Below are positions 1 through 9,128 of a stretch of 64,000 bases of DNA, one piece after another. The notes under the pieces were generated by a model. The model was given only the letters and a program-made list of their open reading frames with translations. It was not told where the DNA came from and did no database searches. Position 1 is the first letter of the stretch, and each line of letters opens with the position of its first letter. The position numbers and the translations under genes were made by a program. This DNA comes from Bacteroidota bacterium (GTDB lineage: Bacteria > Bacteroidota > Bacteroidia > UBA8524), in NCBI GenBank assembly GCA_006226545.1, contig SBGR01000018.1, positions 1 through 64,000 on the forward strand, read 5' to 3'.

Positions 1-487
1 CGTTCACTGGAATGAATTCCAGTGCTGCTGATTTTGTGCGATTGAAAATTGAATTCACTTCACCTCATCATCCCTTCATCTCTTCATCATAGCGGACCTA
101 AAGCCTATCTGGAGTACATTAAAAATTTCACAACAACCACGGCGCAGGACAGAGCAATTCGAGTCAATGTAACCGCCCCCTTCCGGATCACGACTGAAGC
201 GCAGCGAAAGGAGTAATCCGGAGGAATAAGGTTGAGGTTAAGGTTGAGGTTGAGTTGGTTGATTCCAAAAAACCATTATCACTTTCAAAGCCATATAGTT
301 CGTTCAGTTAGATGAATTCATTCAATTGAAACGCCTATCGAAGTATTGGACCTACAACACCTTTAATTTACTACGTAATTATTTACATTTCATTATATTG
401 CTATCGCATAAGCAAAATGAACCGTATTTAAACAATTGAATCTAAATAGCATTTAATAGAACCTTAACCATTTTAATTCAATCATCT

Positions 488-1366
488 ATGAAAACGAAAC
501 TCAGCATTCTAATCCTTCTCCTATTTTCTACCGGTCTAAAAGCACAAATGACTTCGGTAGGTTCTACCTGGCATTATGATCTTCAAATTCCGGGAACAGA
601 TAGCATTGCGCCCTTGAAAATCACGGCTGCATTTGATACCGTAATTGCGGCTAAAAATGTGACAGCACTCTCTAATCTAGCCCAGTGGCTGCCTAGGGAA
701 AACGGTATTACTCTTCCGGACTACGTTTATGTTGCCCATACCAATGGACAATATGAGATTTACGACTTCAACCGAAGTGAATTTCAGCTTCTCATTGACA
801 GCAATTGGCAAGTGGGTGACACTTTTGTCTTCCAATGGGGGAATACCCTTGATTCCATGATTGTAAGCCAAGCTAATATTCCGAGTGGAATCACTAACAT
901 TTCCAAACATTTGCTTCAAAGAATTAGCAACGGAACCGTTTCTGGCGGAATCTCAGCTTATTTACCGGGGGGATATGATAAAGGATTTATTCCCAGATTC
1001 ACCAATGGATTTAGTGATTCTATTAACTCCATTCGCTGTTATTCCAATCCACATGGATTTTCTTTTGATCATTCCGCCTACGGATGCGAAGCGACTTGGG
1101 TCATAAATAGTGTTCAAAATCAAAAGAAGATGTCGTTAGTCAACTTCTATCCTAATCCATCTTCAAACGGAACATTTAAGTATCAAGGAATAACATCTCT
1201 TGAAAACCTGGTAATGGAAGTCTATGATACTAAAGGCCAAATACAATCAACCCTTCAACTCCATCCAGAATCCGGAGAATTTATTCTTCCGCAAAATCAA
1301 CTGTTCCTGGTTTTAATCAGAGATCAGAGTGGAAACACAAGCAGCTACCGATTATCAACTTTTTAA
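488..1366 (+). CDS. T9SS type A sorting domain-containing secreted protein
   Basis: ORF 292 aa; N-terminal signal peptide (MKTKLSILILLLFSTGLKAQ); C-terminal 'VNFYPNPSSNGTFKYQGI...LEVYDTKGQI' por secretion-type CTD. Confidence 0.85.
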   Translation: MKTKLSILILLLFSTGLKAQMTSVGSTWHYDLQIPGTDSIAPLKITAAFDTVIAAKNVTALSNLAQWLPRENGITLPDYVYVAHTNGQYEIYDFNRSEFQLLIDSNWQVGDTFVFQWGNTLDSMIVSQANIPSGITNISKHLLQRISNGTVSGGISAYLPGGYDKGFIPRFTNGFSDSINSIRCYSNPHGFSFDHSAYGCEATWVINSVQNQKKMSLVNFYPNPSSNGTFKYQGITSLENLVMEVYDTKGQIQSTLQLHPESGEFILPQNQLFLVLIRDQSGNTSSYRLSTF

Positions 1367-1385
1367 ATACCGTGTATCACACACC

Positions 1386-1416
1386 AAGGAGCATAAATAT
1401 GCTCCTTTTTTTTTTA
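1386..1416. terminator. Rho-independent terminator
   Basis: AAGGAGCATA-aa-TATGCTCCTT hairpin followed by T-run, just downstream of CDS 488-1366. Confidence 0.85.
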
Positions 1417-1537
1417 CCCGATTCAATCTTAATCAAGACACCCATTCCGTATAACGACTAACGCTGAGCGGAAGGAGTAATTTTGAGGAAATAGGAATAA
1501 GCTTAGCTGCTCTACCTTATAGTTACTTCATTACCAA

Positions 1538-3028
1538 CTACCTTGATGCACACCGCTCTAGTTCTTGGGCAATTTGAAGTAGCCTAAAGTCAAACCATTT
1601 GCGGGCATGAATTTGTACACCTACGGGCATGCCGTTTTTAAGCTTTCCAATGGGAATCACCACAATAGGATGTCCGGAGAACGCTGAAGTAAACGCATAC
1701 GAAGCTATGGCTTGGGTATAAGGCACGTTTTTACCGTTAATCAGAAAGGGCTTACCTGCCTTTTGGTGAGGAAAGGCTTCCATCGCACACACAGGTGTAA
1801 TCCACACATCGTATTCACTTAAGAAAGTCTGGTATACCATAGAAAATTCATCTTTGTAGTCGATGGCTTTGGCATATTGAGCATTCGACATTTTAATGCC
1901 TTTGGCCATGCCCAATGCCCACAAATGGTCGCGGTACTTGAGGTAAATAAAGAGGTAAAGCAACCAGTTGATGCCGGGAATGGGCGGCAGGTTGATGCCG
2001 TTTTCAAATCCCTGAATCTTATTGTTAGTTAAGTAAGCCTTTCGCTCATCGTATACCGGATGCGCTTCTTCCAACTGGTGCGAAGATGAGTTCAGCTTAG
2101 CGATAAAGGCATCAAATAGCGCCTTGTATTCGGAATCTATGGGTACCCCATTCATTTGGTCGGCGTATGCAATGCGAAGGGGATTTCCGTTCCAGCCATT
2201 CTGCTTAAACATGAAATTGGGCAATTCCGGAACAGGGTATCGGGTATAATCCGCTAATACCTGCATGGAAAGTACAAGATCATCCAAGCTATTGGCAAGC
2301 GGACCGGGTGTTACAATATGTCTTCTCCCCTGCGATTTACCCGGCACCTTAAGGTGTCCGCGATTGGATATAAAGTTTTCGGTTGGCCGTAATCCATAAA
2401 CTCCGCAAAAATGGGCCGGCACGCGAATAGAACCACCGGCATCTGAACCAATAGAAATAGGCGACATATACGCTGCGACTGCGGCTGAGGCACCACCTGA
2501 ACTCCCACCTGCCGTTCGTTTTAGGTCATGCGGATTGTTTGTTGTGCCATTCCAGGCATTAGCGCTTTGCCAGTCAATCGATAAAAAAGCCAAATTGGTT
2601 ACCCCAATTACAATGGCACCTGCTTCCTTCAATTTTCGCACAATCAAGGCATCTTCTTGAGCGATATTATTGCGCAGCATAGGATCACCGTTGGTATGTT
2701 TCAAGCCCTGAACCATGATACTTTCTTTGATGGTTACCGGAACGCCAAAGAGTGGCCCGACCGATTCCCCGGCATTGAGAATAGCCTCCTTTTCTTGGGC
2801 TTCCTTCATTAAATCTGCCTTTGGGCGAAGCTGACTGATGGCATTCACAGTGCCGTTTTTAGATTCTATTTGAGCGAAAAAGGCCTGGAGTACTTCGCTA
2901 ATGCTGTAGTGTTTGCTTGAAATTAGTTGCGCTAGTTCGCTAGCACTGTGGTGAATAAGTTGCTTTTCCATAGTAAATCGATGGCAAAAGACGGAAACAC
3001 CTGAAGCAATCGAATTGACATTTGTCAA
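1538..3028 (-). CDS. amidase signature family protein (fatty-acid amide hydrolase-like)
   Basis: 'GVPVTIKESI...GGSSGGASAAVAAYMSPISIGSDAGGSIRVPAHFCGVYGLRPT' amidase signature with Ser-Ser-Lys context; real start may be the internal Met at MEKQLIHHS. Confidence 0.9.
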   Translation of the reverse strand: MTNVNSIASGVSVFCHRFTMEKQLIHHSASELAQLISSKHYSISEVLQAFFAQIESKNGTVNAISQLRPKADLMKEAQEKEAILNAGESVGPLFGVPVTIKESIMVQGLKHTNGDPMLRNNIAQEDALIVRKLKEAGAIVIGVTNLAFLSIDWQSANAWNGTTNNPHDLKRTAGGSSGGASAAVAAYMSPISIGSDAGGSIRVPAHFCGVYGLRPTENFISNRGHLKVPGKSQGRRHIVTPGPLANSLDDLVLSMQVLADYTRYPVPELPNFMFKQNGWNGNPLRIAYADQMNGVPIDSEYKALFDAFIAKLNSSSHQLEEAHPVYDERKAYLTNNKIQGFENGINLPPIPGINWLLYLFIYLKYRDHLWALGMAKGIKMSNAQYAKAIDYKDEFSMVYQTFLSEYDVWITPVCAMEAFPHQKAGKPFLINGKNVPYTQAIASYAFTSAFSGHPIVVIPIGKLKNGMPVGVQIHARKWFDFRLLQIAQELERCASR

Positions 3029-3041
3029 AAAGCAAATAGGA

Positions 3042-3608
3042 CTAAGAATTGGCTCGAATTCGACTTAAGGTTTCTTGTGTGATACCGAGGTAGCTGGCGA
3101 TATGCTTTAGTTGAACCCTTTGTAAAAGCGATGGACGATCCTTCATCAATTTCGCGTAGCGCTCCTTGGCTGTATGAAAAAGAACGTCTTCTATCCGTTC
3201 AGCCAAATCGATGTAAATACGCTCCAAATACATTCGCAATACCTTTTCATATTGAGGCTTTTGAAGCAAGATCTCCTTTAAGTCAGGGTAAGAGATGGAA
3301 AGGATGCTTGAATCTTCAAGTACTTCTAAGGAATAACGACTCGCTTTATTTTGAATCACGCTATCTATGGCTGTCAACATGGTATGTTCTGGCGCAAAAT
3401 GAGCGGTTATTTCTTCTCCATCACGGTAGTAAAATGCCCTAACCAAGCCTGATTCCACATAAAAAAGCTGCTTGCAAACTTTGCCTTCCTGGTGCAATAG
3501 TTCGTGTTTAGCGAAATTTTTACGTTGACTGATCCGCATTAAATCAGCCATCAACTCTGCTTTACTCGCTTGGTCTAAACCGTCCAATCCGCCTAAAAGA
3601 AAATTCAT
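3042..3608 (-). CDS. Crp/Fnr family transcriptional regulator
   Basis: cNMP-binding-like beta roll ('KHELLHQEGKVCKQLFYVESGLVRAFYYRDGEEITAHFAPE') plus C-terminal HTH 'LKHIASYLGITQETLSRIR'. Confidence 0.85.
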   Translation of the reverse strand: MNFLLGGLDGLDQASKAELMADLMRISQRKNFAKHELLHQEGKVCKQLFYVESGLVRAFYYRDGEEITAHFAPEHTMLTAIDSVIQNKASRYSLEVLEDSSILSISYPDLKEILLQKPQYEKVLRMYLERIYIDLAERIEDVLFHTAKERYAKLMKDRPSLLQRVQLKHIASYLGITQETLSRIRANS

Positions 3609-3717
3609 TTAAGTCAAATATAAATTTCAGCGCCTCAATGCCAAGCTGATTTTATCAAACCCATATGGTCAAATAAAGAATTATCCTACTTTCGCTAAAA
3701 AACCATCCAAGGCTTCT

Positions 3718-4491
3718 ATGCTGCTTGACTTCTTTTCCATAGTACACCCAGCATTTCTGTCGTTTAGCGCGAGTCAGACTAGCTTACCGCTATTCCTGTT
3801 AACGGCTTTTGAAGATGAGCCCGAATTAAATTCGCCGGCCGATGCCCGAATTAGCTTATTGGAAGAGAATGAAAACCTTCAGCTCTTTCTCATTATTGCA
3901 GGACTCCTGTTTCTAATTTTACTCTTTCTGGTGGCGGTTTATTACCAGAAATACAAAAAGACATTGCGACTCTATGAGAGCAAACGTGTCGAATACCATC
4001 GCTTGATGATTGGCAGCACAGAGCCTTCGGCCGAGTTGGTTCGTTTGCAAGAAGCGCTCAATAGCGAAAGGGCCAAGGTGGTGAAACACGAAGTTCAGAA
4101 AAAAGAGCTATTGGCCTATATCGAAGAGCTGAAAGCGAGTCAGGCGAGCACTGAAATACGGCATAAAACCATTCAAATCTCGCGCATCTTAGCCGATCAA
4201 AAAACAGAAGACATCGCTAAGAAAGTGGAAAAGACGGCCAAGATTCTGTATCCGGAATTGGTAGCCGAAGTGCAAGAGCGCTATCCTCAGCTGAATCAAA
4301 TCGAAATGCAGTATTGTATGATGCTGGCCTTGGATTATAATTTGGATGAAATCATCTCCATTTTAGGTAGATCAGAGAAAGCGATTAAGTCGCTGCGCTA
4401 CCGAATTCGCAAGAAAATGGAGCTGGATGAGCAAAAAAGCCTCCCCGATTTCATCCAAGAGCTAAAGCAATATATAACTCATATTCAATAA
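3718..4491 (+). CDS. membrane-anchored coiled-coil protein with C-terminal LuxR-like HTH
   Basis: single TM (LQLFLIIAGLLFLILLFLVAVYY), coiled coil, C-terminal 'LNQIEMQYCMMLALDYNLDEIISILGRSEKAIKSLRYRIRKKMEL' HTH-like; no TPRs visible. Confidence 0.7.
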   Translation: MLLDFFSIVHPAFLSFSASQTSLPLFLLTAFEDEPELNSPADARISLLEENENLQLFLIIAGLLFLILLFLVAVYYQKYKKTLRLYESKRVEYHRLMIGSTEPSAELVRLQEALNSERAKVVKHEVQKKELLAYIEELKASQASTEIRHKTIQISRILADQKTEDIAKKVEKTAKILYPELVAEVQERYPQLNQIEMQYCMMLALDYNLDEIISILGRSEKAIKSLRYRIRKKMELDEQKSLPDFIQELKQYITHIQ

Positions 4492-4502
4492 TTTAAATAA
4501 AC

Positions 4503-4521
4503 CGAGGCCCAATCGAGGCCC
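4503..4521. repeat. phased direct repeat CGAGGCCC-aat-CGAGGCCC (11-bp period)
   Basis: two identical 8-mers at 4503-4510 and 4514-4521 in the intergenic gap before the giant repeat protein. Confidence 0.6.
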
Positions 4522-4601
4522 CTGCTTTCTGGTCATTTTCGTAATTGTGGATTTTTTTTGAGTTGCGGTAAGGTGCAAACTTTATCGAAAACCCAAAACC
4601 C

Positions 4602-7600
4602 ATGAAAACACAAACAACCCCACTCAATCGCTTGAGAGCCTGGACTGCTACCCTGGCAGTCTTGGCCTTCTTAGGCTTTAGTACGGAGGCCTACGCGCAG
4701 TCGTGTAGTCTGCCCTCCATCCCAACTTCCCAGAGCATCCCTTATGCCGGGAGATCATTCAACTTCAGTAACGTTTCACTAAACAACAGTGGTACTACCC
4801 TTTCTGTTAGTTCAGGCGCAAGCGTCACCATTACCTTAAACTGGAGCAGCACGTATCAGTCTTCATACTGTCCGGGTTGTGGCGTTCAACCCTATGTAGG
4901 AATCTCAAATTACTGGAACACATGTTTAGGGAGCTTCTATGGTTATACTAGCAGCGGAAGTTTGAATTATAGCTTTACCGCCCCAACAACCCCAGGTATC
5001 TATTACATTACCGTTACTGGAGGACTCGATCACAACTGCGGTAGTCGTAATACCCCGTGTAGCGACAATGCAATTGCAGCCATTAAAGTAGGCAACCCGG
5101 TGAACAATGCCGCGGTTAGCATCAGTGGTAATGCAAGTGTATGTAACGGCGGATCTACTACCCTAACGGCTAATGTAAGCGGAACTACCTGCACCGGAGC
5201 TTTAACCAACTACAGATGGTTTTTGAACGGAAACGTAATTGCAGGATCTACCGCTTCAACTTATTCTGCAACGGCTTACGGCAACTATACTGTAGAAGCT
5301 TACAACTGCGGTGGTAACGCTGTCACTTCTTCTGCATTTGGATTCTTTGGTGATAACCAAGGTCCGGTAGTTACAGTGCAAGGCTACAATGCCGACTTAG
5401 GCAGCAATGGCACTGTAAGCGTAGCTTTAAGTGATGTTTTTGTTTCTGCCACAGACAACTGTTCTCTCGGTACTATTTCAGTTTCTAAATCGAGCACTAC
5501 GGCAGGCGGACAATCTGTTAGCTTCACATGCTCTGAAACAGGTAACCAAACCGTTTACATTCACGCTAGCGATAACAATAACAATACAACTGTTAAACCG
5601 GCAACTGTTGTTGTAAGAGACGCAGAAGACCCAACCATCCGTGCGAACGATAAAGTTGTTTACCTCAATGCTAACGGAACTGCTTCTTTAACCGCAGCTG
5701 ATGTAGACAATAACTCCTATGACAACTGCGGTATTGCATCCCTCACTTTAACACCAAGCAGCTTTAACTGTGCCAGCATCGGACAAGTAAGTAATGGTGT
5801 ATTGACCGGTATCGTGTCTGCAGACAACGAATTCCAAGCCTACCTTTCCAATAGCGCAACCAGCCTTGGTACTCAAATTGGAAGCGGTAACAACTGGGCA
5901 ACCTCTACCACCATCGGTAACAATACACTTCAAGTAGGACAAGATTACTACCTGCATGTGAAGGTTACAGATTGGGGTATGGATGAAATGTTGATTGCTG
6001 CATTCTATGCTACTGGCAGCTTTGAATTTGAAAACGGAACCCAAACACTTTATACCGGTGCCAATCACTGGACCATGGCAGCTAGCCTTGGTGGAACTCC
6101 TGAAAACATTCAAGAGTTAGGAAGCAATGGCGTATCTCCTTGGGGATACCGCACCGGAATTCCTTCCAATGCAAAACACATCTGGAACTATAACTACAAA
6201 ACTGTAGGTGGCGAAACACGCTACTTTACTGCTAAGATTAAGTATATCGGTGGACAAACTACCGTTACGTTAAGTGGAACAGACAACAATGGCAATACCT
6301 CTAGCGATGTAGCCACTGTTCAAATTCTGGATAATATCGCTCCTACTGTACTTACTCAAAACGTAAGCGTTACCTTAAACAGCAACGGAACTGCTTCCAT
6401 CACTGCTTCTCAAGTGAACAATGGCTCGTACGATAACTGCAGTATTAACTCCATCAACGTTTCGCCAAGTAACTTCAACGTAAATCACATTGGTAACAAT
6501 ACCGTTACCTTAACAGTAACAGATGCCTTTGGTAATATTTCTACAGGTACTGCGATCGTAACTGTTATCGATCCGGCTCCGGTTGTGGTAACACAAAACG
6601 CCACCATCTACCTGGATGCAAATGGTTCTGCAAACTTGGCACCTTCTGCCATTGACAATGGATCCTCTGCCATTACCGGCATCGCTAGCATGTCGCTTTC
6701 AAAAACCAATTTCAGCTGCAGCGATGTAGGAACACAGTCTGTTACCTTAACTGTAACCAGCAATACAGGTAATTCTGCGAGTGCTTCTGCCAACGTTACA
6801 ATTGTAGATAATACCGCTCCTACTGCTACTGCCCAAAATGTAACCATCTATTTGGACGCCAACGGAGCAGCTTCTACCACAGCTTCTGCTGTAAACAATG
6901 GTTCTTCAGATAATTGCGGTGTAGCTTCTTTGAGCTTGTCTCAGACCGCTTTCGATTGCAGTCATGTTGGTAACAATACGGTTACTTTAACTGTAACTGA
7001 CGTAAACGGTAACAGTTCAACAGCCAATGCAACCGTAAGCGTTGTTGATAATATTAACCCTTCTGCTTCTGCCCAAAACGTAACAATTTACTTGGATGCG
7101 AATGGCGCGGCTTCTACCACAGCTTCAGCGGTAAACAATGGTTCATCCGATAATTGTGGTATTGCATCATTAAGCTTGTCTAAAACCAGCTTCAATTGCA
7201 GCAACGTTGGTAACAATACAGTTACCTTAACTGTAACTGACGTAAATGGAAACAGCTCTAACACAAATGCAACCGTTACCGTAGTTGATAATATCACCCC
7301 TACCGCCTCTGCCCAAAACGTAACAATTTATTTGGATGCTAATGGTGCTGCTTCTACCACAGCTTCAGCTGTAAACAATGGTTCTTCTGATAACTGTGGT
7401 GTTGCATCACTAAGCTTGTCTAAAACCAGCTTTGATTGCAGCAATGTTGGAAACAATACAGTTACCTTAACTGTCACTGACGTTAATGGAAATAGCTCCA
7501 ATACAAATGCAACGGTTACTGTAGTTGATAATGTTGCTCCTACTGCCAGTGCACAGAACGTAACTATTTACTTGGATGCAAACGGATCAGCTTCTACTTC

Positions 7601-8993
7601 AGCTTCTTCCGTGAACAATGGTTCTTCTGATAACTGTGGTGTTTCATCACTAAGCTTATCTAAAACCAGCTTTGATTGCAGCAATGTTGGAAACAATACA
7701 GTTACCTTAACTGTGACCGATGTTAATGGAAACAGCTCCAATACAAATGCTACTGTTACTGTAGTTGATAATATCGCTCCTACTGCTATTGCACAAAATG
7801 TAACCATCTACTTGGATGCGAACGGCGCTGCTTCTACTAGCGCTGCTAATGTGAATAACAGCTCTTACGACAATTGCGGAATTGGTTCATTAAGCTTATC
7901 ACAAACAGCATTCAACTGCAGCCATGTTGGAAACAATACCGTTACCTTGACAGTTACAGATGTGAACGGAAATAGTTCAAGTAAAAACGCAACCATTACG
8001 GTAGTTGACAATATCGCTCCTACCGTGTTGACTCAGAATATCACAGTTACTTTGGCCAACGGTGCTGCAAGCATCACTGCTGCTGATGTAAACAATGGTT
8101 CATACGACAACTGCAGCATCGCTAGCATGTCTGTATCTCCAAACAGCTTTACTTGCAACGATATTGGAAACAATACTGTTACCTTAACTGTAACTGACGT
8201 AAACGGTAATACTGCATCATCCAATGCAACCGTAAATGTAGACGGTGTCATTCCGAGCTGCTCATTGACCTCTGCTCCATCCAATAACACCTATACCGGT
8301 GCCGCTGTAAACCAAATGTTTATCGGTTACGGTCCGCAAAGCATGAACTTAACTTGCGCTGCAACTGGTGGAAGTAGCTTTAGCTACAGCTGGTCTGGAA
8401 GCAACTTGAGCAATAGCACTGGAAGCACTAATGTGTTCACTCCTACTGCCGGTGGAAACTATACCATCACTTGTACTGTAACCAACAACAATGGTTGTGT
8501 TACCACTTGCAATATCACCATCTGTGTATTGGATATTCGTTCTAATAACAATCCAAACAACCAGAAGGTATACCTCTGCCACGTTCCTAATGGAAACAAC
8601 AATAACCCTCAAACACTCTCTATCAGTGTAAATGCAGTTCCTTCTCACTTGAACAACCACGGCGGAGATCGCTTGGGTCAGTGCAGCCAGTCTTGCAACC
8701 AGCTGAAAAATGAGCCAGTAGGCGAATTGTATGAACTTGGCGAAGAGGTTGATTTGATTGTTTACCCTAACCCTTCTTCAGGCTTGTTCAAATTCACTTT
8801 GGAAAGCTCCAGCGATGAAAACATCAGCATTCAATTGTTTGATGCAGCCGGTAAAATGGTGAAAGAAGTGAAAGGTGGACATGCATTTGAAGAAATGCAC
8901 GTAGACATCACCTCCATGGCTCCGGGTGTATACTCAGCCGTTGTTAGACAAGGTGAAATCACCAAAACGGTTAAGTTGACCAAAACAAACTAA
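4602..8993 (+). CDS. giant secreted HYR/Ig-like repeat protein with T9SS type A CTD
   Basis: 1463 aa; signal peptide; ~80-aa repeats '...QNVTIYLDANGAASTTASAVNNGSSDNCGVASLSLSKTSFDCSNVGNNTVTLTVTDVNGNSS...'; C-terminal 'VYPNPSSGLFKFTLESSSDENISIQLFDAAGKMVKEV'. Confidence 0.9.
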   Translation: MKTQTTPLNRLRAWTATLAVLAFLGFSTEAYAQSCSLPSIPTSQSIPYAGRSFNFSNVSLNNSGTTLSVSSGASVTITLNWSSTYQSSYCPGCGVQPYVGISNYWNTCLGSFYGYTSSGSLNYSFTAPTTPGIYYITVTGGLDHNCGSRNTPCSDNAIAAIKVGNPVNNAAVSISGNASVCNGGSTTLTANVSGTTCTGALTNYRWFLNGNVIAGSTASTYSATAYGNYTVEAYNCGGNAVTSSAFGFFGDNQGPVVTVQGYNADLGSNGTVSVALSDVFVSATDNCSLGTISVSKSSTTAGGQSVSFTCSETGNQTVYIHASDNNNNTTVKPATVVVRDAEDPTIRANDKVVYLNANGTASLTAADVDNNSYDNCGIASLTLTPSSFNCASIGQVSNGVLTGIVSADNEFQAYLSNSATSLGTQIGSGNNWATSTTIGNNTLQVGQDYYLHVKVTDWGMDEMLIAAFYATGSFEFENGTQTLYTGANHWTMAASLGGTPENIQELGSNGVSPWGYRTGIPSNAKHIWNYNYKTVGGETRYFTAKIKYIGGQTTVTLSGTDNNGNTSSDVATVQILDNIAPTVLTQNVSVTLNSNGTASITASQVNNGSYDNCSINSINVSPSNFNVNHIGNNTVTLTVTDAFGNISTGTAIVTVIDPAPVVVTQNATIYLDANGSANLAPSAIDNGSSAITGIASMSLSKTNFSCSDVGTQSVTLTVTSNTGNSASASANVTIVDNTAPTATAQNVTIYLDANGAASTTASAVNNGSSDNCGVASLSLSQTAFDCSHVGNNTVTLTVTDVNGNSSTANATVSVVDNINPSASAQNVTIYLDANGAASTTASAVNNGSSDNCGIASLSLSKTSFNCSNVGNNTVTLTVTDVNGNSSNTNATVTVVDNITPTASAQNVTIYLDANGAASTTASAVNNGSSDNCGVASLSLSKTSFDCSNVGNNTVTLTVTDVNGNSSNTNATVTVVDNVAPTASAQNVTIYLDANGSASTSASSVNNGSSDNCGVSSLSLSKTSFDCSNVGNNTVTLTVTDVNGNSSNTNATVTVVDNIAPTAIAQNVTIYLDANGAASTSAANVNNSSYDNCGIGSLSLSQTAFNCSHVGNNTVTLTVTDVNGNSSSKNATITVVDNIAPTVLTQNITVTLANGAASITAADVNNGSYDNCSIASMSVSPNSFTCNDIGNNTVTLTVTDVNGNTASSNATVNVDGVIPSCSLTSAPSNNTYTGAAVNQMFIGYGPQSMNLTCAATGGSSFSYSWSGSNLSNSTGSTNVFTPTAGGNYTITCTVTNNNGCVTTCNITICVLDIRSNNNPNNQKVYLCHVPNGNNNNPQTLSISVNAVPSHLNNHGGDRLGQCSQSCNQLKNEPVGELYELGEEVDLIVYPNPSSGLFKFTLESSSDENISIQLFDAAGKMVKEVKGGHAFEEMHVDITSMAPGVYSAVVRQGEITKTVKLTKTN
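6361..8260 (+). repeat. 240-nt tandem coding repeats (about 8 units)
   Basis: homologous segments begin at near-identical phase at 6361, 6601, 6841, 7081, 7321, 7561, 7801 and ~8038. Confidence 0.9.
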
Positions 8994-9017
8994 AGATTGA
9001 GCAGATTGGGATTATAT

Positions 9018-9048
9018 GGCCGTCTCCTTCGGGAGGCGGCTTTTTTTA
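9018..9048 (+). terminator. Rho-independent terminator
   Basis: GGCCGTCTCC-ttc-GGGAGGCGGCTTTTTTT directly after CDS 4602-8993. Confidence 0.9.
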
Positions 9049-9128
9049 TGCCTACTGATTTCTAAGTATTTTGCAGCTCCTTGGCTTTGGCTGCTTTGAA
9101 ATATGATGAACCCCGTACTATTTTAGCC

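Noticed and set aside
6608-8290. Repeated - strand ORFs inside the giant repeat gene
   Set aside because: They recur only because the coding repeats are near-identical; antisense shadows, not a gene family.
4602-8993. Possible CRISPR-like periodicity
   Set aside because: The 240-nt period is in-frame protein repeats with a signal peptide and CTD; no short repeats/unique spacers.
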